DNA of 64,000 nt from Bradyrhizobium algeriense (GTDB lineage Bacteria; Pseudomonadota; Alphaproteobacteria; Rhizobiales; Xanthobacteraceae). Positions 36,160 to 44,053 of the stretch are shown piece after piece (position 1 is the first letter of the stretch; every line of letters starts with the position of its first letter). The stretch is taken from NCBI RefSeq assembly GCF_003062295.1, contig NZ_PYCN01000007.1, forward strand, positions 1-64,000, given 5' to 3'. The notes under the pieces are model-generated. The model searched no databases, was not told the origin of the DNA, and saw only the letters and a program-made list of their open reading frames with translations. The position numbers and the translations under genes are program-made.

Positions 36160-36566
36160 TCGCGCAGCTGTTGTTGACGGCCATTCTGGCGTTGGTTCTG
36201 GTCTACGCCTGGTCGGCGCATCGGACGGTGCCGATCATCGGCCTGCTCGCAAGCGGCGCTGCGCTCGCCGGCCTCTACTTCGTCTGGGTACCGGAGCATG
36301 CCACCGCCCTTGCGGCCGTCGTGGGAATCGGCCGCGGCTCCGACCTCATCCTCTACACCTGGGTCGTGATCAGCCTGCTCATCATGCTCAATTTGCATCT
36401 CAAGTTGCGGCTCCAGCTCGATATGATCACGCGGCTGGCGCGCGCCGTAGCGATCGACCGCGCCAAGGAGAGCCGGCGTGAGGCAGGCCCGCCGCGAAAA
36501 CGTCGCCCGGTCATGTTGGGCCGAAAGGCCGAGGCGCCCCCGATCGAATTGCAGGCGAAGAAGTAG
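36156..36566 (+). CDS. DUF2304 family membrane protein
   Basis: The 136-residue protein has three membrane helices (IAQLLLTAILALVLVYAW, VPIIGLLASGAALAGLYFVWV and SDLILYTWVVISLLIMLNLHLKL) and a basic C-terminal tail. DUF2304 proteins are regular partners of GT2 polyprenyl-phosphate glycosyltransferases and may assist membrane binding or flipping of the product. The 4-bp overlap with the GT2 gene supports that pairing. Its biochemical role is not established. Confidence 0.82.
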   Translation: MIAQLLLTAILALVLVYAWSAHRTVPIIGLLASGAALAGLYFVWVPEHATALAAVVGIGRGSDLILYTWVVISLLIMLNLHLKLRLQLDMITRLARAVAIDRAKESRREAGPPRKRRPVMLGRKAEAPPIELQAKK

Positions 36567-36609
36567 ATGCCATTGTCAAATCGCGCCAAAGTCGCGCCGG
36601 GACTTGGCC

Positions 36610-38307
36610 TCAGTCGCCAAGCCCGCGACGATTGGCGTAGATCTGGGCGAACGGGCGCCCAAATCGCGTGACCTCATCAACCAGTACGGCCGACGTGCCG
36701 TCGGCACAGGGCCAACGCTCGGTGGCGATCAGGTAGTCGGCCTTCTGCAGATCGGTTTCGGCAATCCAGTTGCGACGGAACATCACGCCGGCCAGTTGCT
36801 CGCGCCAGCCCAGGCAGACCAGCACGCGCGGTGGATCGCCCGAGAACCGGCCTTCGGCGTCAATTCGACCCTCGAGGCGGCGCAGCGCCTCGGGAGCCGC
36901 CATGCCCCAATAGTCGAGGTCGAATCGGCCGTAAGCGCCGGCGACGCCGCCTGCCAGACTGTTCATTGCGATATATTCGAGCGGATGCAGGATGACGAGC
37001 GTCACCACGATGACGGCCGTGTGCGCGACCCCGAGGGCCGCGGGCACAATCGGGAAGCGTCGCAAGAAGGGCAAGAGACTCGTCAGCCCGCGCGCGGCCA
37101 CGATGGCGAGCATTGGGATCACGAACAATACGTGGCGGACACCGTCGTAGAGCGTCGAGCCCTGCAGGATGAGCACTCCGATGGGCCCGAACGTCGCCAC
37201 GCTGACGACCAGCACCGCGCGCGATCCTGCGAGCTCGGCCACGACCGGTCGCAATCCAACGACGCCGGACCGACGCAGGGCGCCGAGGGCGGCGCGCGTC
37301 CACGACCCTGCAGCACCGATCCAGACCGCCATGCCGAGCAACAGCAACGCCAAAAAGCCCTCGGGCAAACGCGCCACGAGCTGTCCGGGGATGTACCAGG
37401 CGGGCAGTTTATCGGTGAACGTGCGCCGGCCCCAGTTCTGGAATCCGAACGAGGTGTCGAGCGGCGCAAAGTGCCGATAGGCCTCGAGGAATCGCATGAG
37501 CGGATGTCCAGTCTGCAACCACGGCCAGAGCGCAATCGCCGTCAGCCAGGCGACGAGGATGACGAGCAGCGTATGCAAGGCGATCTGGCGCAATTGGCCA
37601 TAGCCCGCGCGGCCATGGCTTAGCAGCGCCTCGAGCGCGCACAGGCTCATGCCACCGACGAGGTAGGCATGCGTGATCACCCCGCCGGTGCGCGTCCCAA
37701 TGGCGAGGCCAGTAGCAAGGCCCGTCGCAAGGGTCAGAGGCCAGCTCGGCACCTCCTGCCGCACCATCAGGACGATCAAGAGCGTCGACCAGCTCATGGC
37801 GAACAGGAACGGCACGTCGATCGGGGCGAAGAACAGGTTGCCGTACAGGTAGCCGGTCAGCAGGCACAGGGTTAGCGCCGTCAACCCAGCCCAGTACCCG
37901 ATCGTGAGCCGGGCCATCGGCACGACGGCGGCGAGCCCAGCGAGGCCGAACAGGAAGGTCATGGCGTGCCGGACTGTGATGGGGCTCGCGAGCTCAAGCG
38001 ACTGCACGGCCGCGACGAGCATCTGAAACCACGGTCCATACATCCACAGGTACTCTTCGACCGTCTCGAACTGAGACCGGTCCGCAAAGGCGCTCGTGTA
38101 CCAGGCAAGCGCCTTGGGGCCGTAATCGTCGGTGTTGAATTCGTCGGTCGACAGCCCGTAATCCGCGGCGGTCGCAAGCCCGATAACCAAGGCCACGCTC
38201 AGCACAAGGAGCACGAGCAACGTCTCGGCATGGCGAGCAGCAAATGCGAGGCCGAGCTTCGGCGTCGCAAACCCAGAGCCGTCGTCATCCACCTGTTCAA
38301 GCGCCAT
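36610..38307 (-). CDS. Large polytopic membrane protein of glycosyltransferase (GT39/ArnT-like) type
   Basis: The 565-residue protein has about 11 helices after a short cytoplasmic start. The first periplasmic loop holds TDEFNTDDYGPKALAWY, the acidic pattern of polyprenyl-phosphate-sugar-dependent GT-C enzymes. The last 130 residues form a soluble domain (PRVLVCLGWREQLAGVMFRRNW). It may use the lipid-linked sugar made by the neighbouring GT2. It is convergent with that operon. The family fit is by topology and motif only. Confidence 0.65.
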   Translation of the reverse strand: MALEQVDDDGSGFATPKLGLAFAARHAETLLVLLVLSVALVIGLATAADYGLSTDEFNTDDYGPKALAWYTSAFADRSQFETVEEYLWMYGPWFQMLVAAVQSLELASPITVRHAMTFLFGLAGLAAVVPMARLTIGYWAGLTALTLCLLTGYLYGNLFFAPIDVPFLFAMSWSTLLIVLMVRQEVPSWPLTLATGLATGLAIGTRTGGVITHAYLVGGMSLCALEALLSHGRAGYGQLRQIALHTLLVILVAWLTAIALWPWLQTGHPLMRFLEAYRHFAPLDTSFGFQNWGRRTFTDKLPAWYIPGQLVARLPEGFLALLLLGMAVWIGAAGSWTRAALGALRRSGVVGLRPVVAELAGSRAVLVVSVATFGPIGVLILQGSTLYDGVRHVLFVIPMLAIVAARGLTSLLPFLRRFPIVPAALGVAHTAVIVVTLVILHPLEYIAMNSLAGGVAGAYGRFDLDYWGMAAPEALRRLEGRIDAEGRFSGDPPRVLVCLGWREQLAGVMFRRNWIAETDLQKADYLIATERWPCADGTSAVLVDEVTRFGRPFAQIYANRRGLGD

Positions 38308-38449
38308 GCAGGCGACACCCAGCTAAATCGCTAAATCGGGAATGAACCCCCAGCGCACCTCAAGTGTTGTCCCTGGCATCGGCTTTCATAACGCGCCTGA
38401 AGGGAACTTTGTTCCGAAGTTCAAATCAGGTCTCCCTAAGGCGATAGCA

Positions 38450-38991
38450 ATGGCGATCCTTATCACCGGAGGTGCCGGATACATTGGCAGCCACATGGTG
38501 TACGAACTCGCTGATCGCGGCGAACTGCCCGTCGTGATCGATGATTTTTCGTCGGGCTTCGAATGGGCAACACCCATCTGGAGTTTCGGTTTTCGTTGAG
38601 GACATCGGGGATCAGCGACGAGTTGCGCACCTGATCGCGAAGTATGGGATTTCGGAGATCATTCATTTTGCGGGTTCTGTCGCCGTGCTGGAGTCGCGTT
38701 GCCTGTCCAGTGCGCAGAGCGGGATCGGCGCCTGCTACGTTGAAATACCTCAAGATGACGTAACGTAGGCCATGAGCGCGTGCAGCATCACGCAGCATTG
38801 TTTCGGCCATGAATTTGGATGAGCCGTAAGGTGATATAGGCGCAACAGGGGGTCTCTTCCGTGACAGGATTTGCCGGCGGATTCCCGTACACTGCAGCCG
38901 TCGACGAGAGGATGAAACGTCGCACCCCACTCCTGATTGCGATCTCGAACAGGCTTCGGGAATTCGCGGTGTTGTTGCGATAATATCGAAG
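38450..38991. pseudogene. galE: Scrambled galE (UDP-glucose 4-epimerase) remnant with internal inversion
   Basis: On the plus strand 38450-38599 encodes [20 protein letters not shown] and on to [11 protein letters not shown] one-base shift near 38573 then moves the frame to [20 protein letters not shown] and IIHFAGSVAVLES, ending near 38701. The next part of GalE is on the minus strand, read 38991 to 38702: LRYYRNNTANSRSLFEIAIR, SSTAAVYGNPPANPVTEETP. After a one-base loss in a C-run near 38850 it continues PVAPISPYGSSKFMAET (catalytic Y and K) to RYFNVAGADPALRTGQ. The C-terminal third is missing. The gene cannot be functional. Confidence 0.85.
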
Positions 38992-39048
38992 TCGATCGGC
39001 GCCAGCGCATGGGCGAGTCTGCGAGGCCGTCCCGGGCTCGCACGAAAG

Positions 39049-39070
39049 AGGCCGCCGACTGAGGCGGCCT
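39049..39070 (-). terminator. Rho-independent terminator of the 77-residue gene
   Basis: AGGCCGCC, a 6-base loop and GGCGGCCT follow directly on the stop codon of the minus-strand gene, with CTCTTTC after the stem. Confidence 0.6.
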
Positions 39071-39303
39071 TACTTCTCCTGATCCGGCAGCAAGTTTCCC
39101 AATGAGGTAGGAGGTTGCAGTCCGGGCGATCTCAGCCACTCATTGATGTGAGCGGCCGTCTCAGCCTGGCGAGCCCGCCGTAGAAGTAGTTCCCGGGCCG
39201 GGCCGTGAGGGAGCTTGTCTGCTGCCTCGTTAAAGCGTCGGGCCTCTTCCGCCAGTCGCTCTTCAAACGTCTTCTCGTTTTTGATGCGTCCCCGTTTTCC
39301 CAT
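39070..39303 (-). CDS. Small charged hypothetical protein
   Basis: The 77-residue protein begins MGKRGRIKNEKTFEERLAEE and is rich in Arg, Glu and Ala. It is almost entirely helical through RRARQAETAAHINEWLRSPG. No family name was recognised, but the length, the base composition and a terminator placed on its stop support a real gene. It lies just right of the broken galE. Confidence 0.6.
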   Translation of the reverse strand: MGKRGRIKNEKTFEERLAEEARRFNEAADKLPHGPARELLLRRARQAETAAHINEWLRSPGLQPPTSLGNLLPDQEK

Positions 39304-39458
39304 GGCGCTGCCTCCCTATGAGGCCATTTAAAATTCCCCGCCCTCCAGCCGTCTGTCCGGTACCAGACTCTACATCGAGTTTCGGGAAAAACTGGAACGA
39401 GAGGAGCCGGAGTGCGTTTTAGGTACGCGCCGGCTTTGCCGCCTGGCGCATTGGAATG

Positions 39459-39500
39459 ACGGCCCCAGCCTTAAGCCCCCTGCTGGGGCCGTTTCTTTTC
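39459..39500 (+). terminator. Terminator-like hairpin ACGGCCCCAGC/GCTGGGGCCGT
   Basis: An 11-bp perfect stem with a 12-base loop is followed by TTCTTTTC. The gene it would terminate is not evident. The same stem recurs at 39732. Confidence 0.6.
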
Positions 39501-39731
39501 TCAAACGAAAGCCCGGCTTCGGGCCGGGCGATTCGCAAACATTCCGAACGTGATGAAACGCGAACATCTTAGATCAGAATAGAGCAAACGTCGGTTCGCT
39601 TTGTTACCTAGGAATCGGAATTTGGCCCCATCGGGGCAATCAGGATCAAAGGCACCTACCTGTAGTTCGGGAACAAGTGGTAACGTTCCGGAATTATATG
39701 GGCGTCTGGAGGACACCGGACATTTGCTAAC

Positions 39732-39776
39732 ACGGCCCCAGCGAACCGTCCCCGAGGCACTGGGGCCGTTCTCTTT
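39732..39776 (+). terminator. Second terminator-like hairpin with the same stem
   Basis: ACGGCCCCAG and CTGGGGCCGT enclose a longer loop and are followed by TCTCTTTT. It may be a duplicated element or a regulatory RNA 3' end. Confidence 0.55.
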
Positions 39777-39825
39777 TGGCCAGCTTGTGAGCGAGGGACC
39801 GAAGCCCCGCGCTCTTCCCCTGAAC

Positions 39826-39996
39826 ATGGCCGCGACGAGCTCCGCGCGGCGAACCTCCCGTGCAGCGCGCGCTGGCGAGATTTTCAAAGCCATAGACGGC
39901 AATCTTAGGCCCGGTCAGGAATGGACCTTGGAGGTGACCGACGAAGCCAGACGCCCGCTATATATTATTCACATCGAAGCCAAGCAGATGGGGTAA
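39826..39996 (+). CDS. Short protein, possibly a truncated DUF6894-like
   Basis: The 56-residue frame begins MAATSSARRTSRAARAGEIF and ends in EWTLEVTDEARRPLYIIHIE. The end resembles the WxxEVTDExGRPxxxI C-terminal strand pair of DUF6894 proteins that are common in Bradyrhizobium. The N-terminal half of that family is not seen. The frame continues open upstream without likeness to any protein. It may be a remnant. Confidence 0.35.
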   Translation: MAATSSARRTSRAARAGEIFKAIDGNLRPGQEWTLEVTDEARRPLYIIHIEAKQMG

Positions 39997-40754
39997 CGCC
40001 GCCACGGTTGGCAGCCCTCGAAAGTCAAGGCGGCCCGACGCACGACGTTGCCGGACGACATACGCCGGGCCTTACCACTGCGGTTCACCCACCGGAATGG
40101 CCTATTCAAGCTGGGTGTGATTCTTGGCAGAATTGCGCGTCATGCAGAAACCCGCCGGGTTGAGATCGGCGGGTTTCGCACTCTCGCGGGGGCTTGGGCG
40201 GGTTTCCGCGATTGGGAAATTCGTAGCAGCCTGAGATTAACGATTTCTCAAGCTTGCATCGGATGCCAGTGAGCCCTGCTTCCTCGCGGCAAAGCTGGCC
40301 AGCGCCATTGGGCAGGTGCTCGGGTCGCTGTAGACTGTAAGACGCCGCCAACCAAAATACGGCCCCAGCTGGCTTGGGGGCTGAGGCCGCAAGTAGGGAT
40401 TATGCGTCAGTGCCGAGAAACAAACTGAGTTCGGCACATCCACTTGATAGCAAATGGCAGGTTACCTCGTACCTGCTCTATTGGGTGTCCCATCGGATCT
40501 TTTGGGGTGCCCCATCAGGAAGCTGCGATGCGGGCCCGCCAGCGTGAACCGGCCTCAATTCGCTATGCGAAGCTGTCGTTTCAGGACACCAATGGCACAA
40601 ATCTGCTGTTTCTGGCCTCGAACATTCACTATCCCAATAGTGGCCTGATTCAAGGCCATCCAGGCGGGGATCCGTACGCGGAAGTTTTTCCATCCGTCGC
40701 CCTCCACATCATCGTGCGGCTGCGCTGCGGCCCATCATCATCGCGTTGCAAAGC
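39997..40754. other. Gene-poor stretch
   Basis: No gene is supported. A clean hairpin GAAACCCGCC/GGCGGGTTTC lies at 40147-40177. A third copy of the ACGGCCCCAG arm is at 40359-40368, with an imperfect partner after it. The open frames here lack codon bias and are not family-like. Confidence 0.35.
40147..40177. terminator. Hairpin, possible terminator
   Basis: GAAACCCGCC and GGCGGGTTTC form a 10-bp stem with an 11-base loop. No adjacent T run is strong, so it could be a structural element instead. Confidence 0.4.
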
Positions 40755-40892
40755 TCATTCCTTGGGGTCATCCCGCGGCTCCCTGACGGGCTCAGTCGGC
40801 GGGAATATGCGCTCGTATATCGCGCGGGCCTCCCGAATTAAACGAGCCCGGTCGAGATCAGACTTTGAGATAAATCGCACAACTTCGCCCAT
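40755..40892 (-). CDS. 45-residue conserved-type small protein
   Basis: The reverse strand encodes MGEVVRFISKSDLDRARLIR, then EARAIYERIFPPTEPVREPR and a short charged end. The VVRFxxKSxxxRARLIxEARAIYxxIFPP pattern is familiar from very short Rhizobiales proteins of unknown function. It is an intact ORF with its own ATG and TGA. Small size and antisense open frames make it easy to miss. Function is unknown. Confidence 0.6.
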   Translation of the reverse strand: MGEVVRFISKSDLDRARLIREARAIYERIFPPTEPVREPRDDPKE

Positions 40893-41321
40893 GTGAGCTC
40901 CAAGGCAGGATGCGACAGGGGATGCGAACATCATGCCAAACTGAGACCGCGGGACCGAAGCCTCGCGTCCCGCCTGTCGTCAGCCCACAAGCCGCTGTTG
41001 AGGCTGCTTTCCAGCACGCCGCAAGGGTTCAGAGCCATCCGGGTCTAATGCGTAGGATCGCCTGATCGAGATCCCCCTCCCCGCTGCTGGCACTGTGCCG
41101 TGGTGCCGCTGGATAGACTCCCGGACTGAAGCTGGTACGATATCTGCGCACATTTTAAATGTGCACGCAGCCCGGCTCTGTTGGCTGGGTTGATCCGCGG
41201 CCGAATTGCCCGGAAGCTATTGATTGCAGCAAAGGCGTTAGTTGAGTTGGTCGAGAGAGTCTTAATTGCGGATTGCTGATGAATTATTGCGTGCAACTTT
41301 AGTGTCATTGCGGAGACGGAA
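40893..41321. other. Intergenic region upstream of the GT61 gene
   Basis: No gene was found. A near-perfect palindrome at 41145-41169 (TGCGCACATTT / AAATGTGCaCGCA) could be an operator for the downstream glycosyltransferase gene. The AT content rises toward the GT61 start. Confidence 0.35.
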
Positions 41322-42377
41322 TTGCTGATCCCGCTTCATGCGGCCCCGTTGCTAAGGAATGTGCGCCGCTTTTTTGGAGGTCCGGCGAGTCCCGCCGAGA
41401 TCGCATTTGAGCAAGAGGTTCTTTGTACGAGTGAAGATTCGGAACTTAACCCGTCCGTTTTCCTGGATGGCCAAATTGAAAAAATTCTTGGAACACCGGC
41501 CGAGTCTCATCTAGACGCCGAAATAGATCACGTCTTGCGTAGAACCGTCAGAAGCGCGCCGACGATCGCCTACCACATCAAAGACGCCGTATTGTTGGAT
41601 GGCAGCATCTATGCAGGGCGCATGAGGCACGTGATCGGGAAAAAGAACGCTGCGCTAAGCAGGAAGATTGTCCACCTTGATACCGGAGCTATCTCCAGTT
41701 CTGCAGCCGGAAGCACCTATTTCGGTCATTGGCTTGCCGATGATGTTCTCGCTTACATGCTTGCGGAACGATACAGCAAGCCGGTTTGCTGTTCGCCGAA
41801 TTCGTCCTTTGAACATAGGCCACTATACGCAGGGATATTCGGACAGGATTGGACCGCGACAGACCGGGCTCACATTGAACACTTGATTCTTTTTCAAGAC
41901 TTCGCACAAACATCGCTCAAGAGGCATCGTCAACTTGAGCTGCGGCGCAAGATACTGACGCAATTTGAGCCTGCCGCCGGCAACTATCTAATATACCTGA
42001 AGCGCGGCAACACCGGCGCGTCGCGACCGGTCGCAAACGAACAAGAGATCATTGACGAGCTTTCCCGCAGGGGATTTACAGTTCTGGACATTAAGACGGA
42101 TAGCCTTGATCGAATTTTGTCCCACCTCGTCTCAGCCAAAATAGTAGTTTCAGTTGAGGGAAGCCAAACATACCACGGCGCTTATTCGCTTCCGCCAGGA
42201 AGCGCCCTCCTTCTTCTTCAGCCTCCGGGCCGGTTTACTGCGACGCAGCGGGACTGGAGTGAAAACATCGGCGTAAGATTTGGCTTCGTCGTCGGCGACC
42301 AGAGGGAGAACTCCACTTATTTCCCGCTCAACGACATTCTGAAAACCATGGACTTGTTCTTCAAGGATAAAGCGTAA
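41322..42377 (+). CDS. GT61-family glycosyltransferase (DUF563)
   Basis: The 351-residue protein carries the GT61 landmarks STYFGHWLADDVLAYMLAER in the middle and VVSVEGSQTYHGAYSLPPGSALLLLQPP near the C-terminus, with the EGS...H...P pattern of the family. In bacteria these enzymes act in capsule or O-antigen assembly. Base composition is less GC-rich than the flanking core genes, which suggests transfer. The start is TTG at 41322, after CGGAGACGGA. No ATG precedes the conserved domain. It stands alone on its strand. Confidence 0.8.
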   Translation: MLIPLHAAPLLRNVRRFFGGPASPAEIAFEQEVLCTSEDSELNPSVFLDGQIEKILGTPAESHLDAEIDHVLRRTVRSAPTIAYHIKDAVLLDGSIYAGRMRHVIGKKNAALSRKIVHLDTGAISSSAAGSTYFGHWLADDVLAYMLAERYSKPVCCSPNSSFEHRPLYAGIFGQDWTATDRAHIEHLILFQDFAQTSLKRHRQLELRRKILTQFEPAAGNYLIYLKRGNTGASRPVANEQEIIDELSRRGFTVLDIKTDSLDRILSHLVSAKIVVSVEGSQTYHGAYSLPPGSALLLLQPPGRFTATQRDWSENIGVRFGFVVGDQRENSTYFPLNDILKTMDLFFKDKA

Positions 42378-42555
42378 AGTGAGACTTCCTGCCGGAAGTC
42401 TTTTTGGCTCCCAGGTGCACATCTGCGCATACATATACCCGCCCATCCCTTATGCAGCATGGTGCCCAATGTTTTCATCGAACGCATGTTCTTTGCGCAC
42501 GCATATTTGTCTCGGAAACGTAAATATTCTGCATAAGCACATAGGAGTATCCGCC

Positions 42556-42630
42556 ATGCTTATCGGCCTTGGAATCCTTGCTACACTAATGTTCATCGCA
42601 GTCACCGCAGTTAGCGCTTCACAACGCTGA
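42556..42630 (+). CDS. 24-residue putative membrane microprotein
   Basis: ATG 42556 is preceded by AGGAGTATCCGCC, a good ribosome site. The frame gives MLIGLGILATLMFIAVTAVS and four more residues, one transmembrane helix. No homologue was recognised. The ribosome site and hydrophobic run are the only support. Confidence 0.4.
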   Translation: MLIGLGILATLMFIAVTAVSASQR

Positions 42631-42963
42631 AGACTCGGTACCCCGCTATCGAGCGCCTCGATCGTTAATTCCTGAATTAACCCGCAGCGCGGACATCAAG
42701 CTTAACAAACGACTTTTGTTGCGATGAGATCGTCTAGTGACTGGACACCGGACAATTTCCTGATGTCCGAACCCACACCGGCAATGCCCCCAAGCGATCA
42801 TACTCCGCTTGACGGCATTGTTCTAAGGGCAAGGTCACGGCACTCTCCGCGTGATCAGAGAACAGTTCGAGACTGGAAAGACCGCCTTCTGGCGGTTTTT
42901 TTGTTTAGCATGTCGGAACAATAGCGCGGACTTTGCCAGGCCAGGTCGATAAACTCCTCGGCC
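42631..42963. other. Intergenic region ending in a terminator
   Basis: No gene is supported. A strong hairpin lies at 42881-42903, just before gtrA. Something upstream may be transcribed as a small RNA toward it, but no promoter is clear. Confidence 0.35.
42881..42903 (+). terminator. Rho-independent terminator
   Basis: ACCGCC, loop TTCT and GGCGGT followed by seven more T make a textbook terminator. No recognisable gene ends immediately before it. Confidence 0.8.
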
Positions 42964-43410
42964 ATGGAACTTATTCTGATCCAAATTATCGACGCGTGGC
43001 GTAGAGGCAGCGTGCTTGCAAAGCTGATGAGCTTTGCCTCGATCGGCGTGTTGAATGTCGCCGTGGACGCCACCGTATTCACTGTCGCCTACAAGCTGCT
43101 GCAGCTGCCACTGATCATGTCCAACGTTCTGGCCTGGGCAGTAGCAGTCACCGGTTCTTACGCAATGAACACGAAGATAACGTTCGGTCGCGAAACCGGG
43201 GGAGCATTTAGCTGGCGCCATTATTTACGCTTTGCGGCCTCAGGCATTTTAGGCGTGATCGTGGCAACAACCACCCTCGTGGTACTCTCCCACTATGCCA
43301 GCGTGTTGACATCAAAACTCGTCTCCATCGTTGCTGCCTTCGGTGTGAACTTTTCCATGTCGCATTTTGTGGTGTTTCGCGGGAACACTGCAGATGCGAA
43401 GCGCCCTTGA
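42964..43410 (+). CDS. GtrA-family membrane protein
   Basis: The 148-residue protein has four helices and the GtrA pattern: KLMSFASIGVLNVAVDATVF, then PLIMSNVLAWAVAVTGSYAMNTKITFGRE, and a C-terminal NFSMSHFVVFRG. GtrA-type proteins are thought to flip polyprenyl-phosphate sugars. It may serve the glycosyltransferases of this region. The HAD-like gene follows 50 bp later on the same strand. Confidence 0.85.
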   Translation: MELILIQIIDAWRRGSVLAKLMSFASIGVLNVAVDATVFTVAYKLLQLPLIMSNVLAWAVAVTGSYAMNTKITFGRETGGAFSWRHYLRFAASGILGVIVATTTLVVLSHYASVLTSKLVSIVAAFGVNFSMSHFVVFRGNTADAKRP

Positions 43411-43459
43411 GCATATTTCATCAATCGAGCTGATACAGCTAACCTACTGTGAGAATTGC

Positions 43460-44053
43460 ATGCGAAGTGCGCCCGATTTGCTGCTGGGTCTTCCCATCTC
43501 AATGCCGTTAGTTCTGGATATGGATGGAACGCTGATTGCAGGTGACATGCTCTTCAAGAGCTTTATCGCTAATATTCGCCGCAATCCGCTAATTGCGATA
43601 AGCTGTGCCGGATGGTTGATACGCGGTCGCGCCTTCCTGAAAAGTCAACTCGCTGCGCGATATCACGTCGAATGGGCAAGCGTACAATTTCACAAGGAGG
43701 TGGTGGACCTGGCAATTCGTGAGAAGAATGCAGGCCGAACGGTCGTCATTGCAACAGCCGCCGACGTTGCGATCGCCACAACGGTAGCATCCAAGCTCGG
43801 ATTTATTGATCGTGTATTCGCGTCTGACGGCGAAAGAAACTACAAGGGTGCCGCAAAAGCACAGGTCCTGGAAGAAGCGTTCCCCGGGGGTTTCATTTAC
43901 GCGGGAGACAGTGCCGCCGACTTGGCAATCTGGAAGCAGGCATCCGGAATAGTGCTCGTGAATGTACGGGAATCGGTCGCAGAGGCGGCCCGGAAATTAG
44001 AGCGACCTGTGCTGGAACTATCCGCACACACCAAGGTGGGCGCCGTTTTGTAA
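43460..44053 (+). CDS. HAD-superfamily phosphatase
   Basis: The 197-residue protein has HAD motif I LVLDMDGTLIAGD, motif II VVIATAADV, the lysine in NYKGAAKAQVL and motif IV YAGDSAADLAIW. It resembles the HAD half of proteins in which such a domain is fused to a UbiA-type prenyltransferase, but the UbiA half is absent. The start is uncertain: ATG 43460 or 43502 fit, and an ATG at 43394 would overlap gtrA. The substrate is probably a phosphorylated polyprenyl or sugar, by context only. Confidence 0.75.
   Translation: MRSAPDLLLGLPISMPLVLDMDGTLIAGDMLFKSFIANIRRNPLIAISCAGWLIRGRAFLKSQLAARYHVEWASVQFHKEVVDLAIREKNAGRTVVIATAADVAIATTVASKLGFIDRVFASDGERNYKGAAKAQVLEEAFPGGFIYAGDSAADLAIWKQASGIVLVNVRESVAEAARKLERPVLELSAHTKVGAVL

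Larger units (their letters stand above)
39304..39825. other. Gene-poor stretch with two matching hairpins
   Basis: No coding region can be supported. Two hairpins that share the stem ACGGCCCCAG/CTGGGGCCGT, each followed by a T-rich tail, lie at 39459-39500 and 39732-39776. Between them the sequence is less GC-rich than the core genome. Confidence 0.4.

Noticed and set aside
40444..40896. 150-codon plus-strand frame
   Set aside because: It has no family character, and its right part is antisense to the better supported 45-residue gene.
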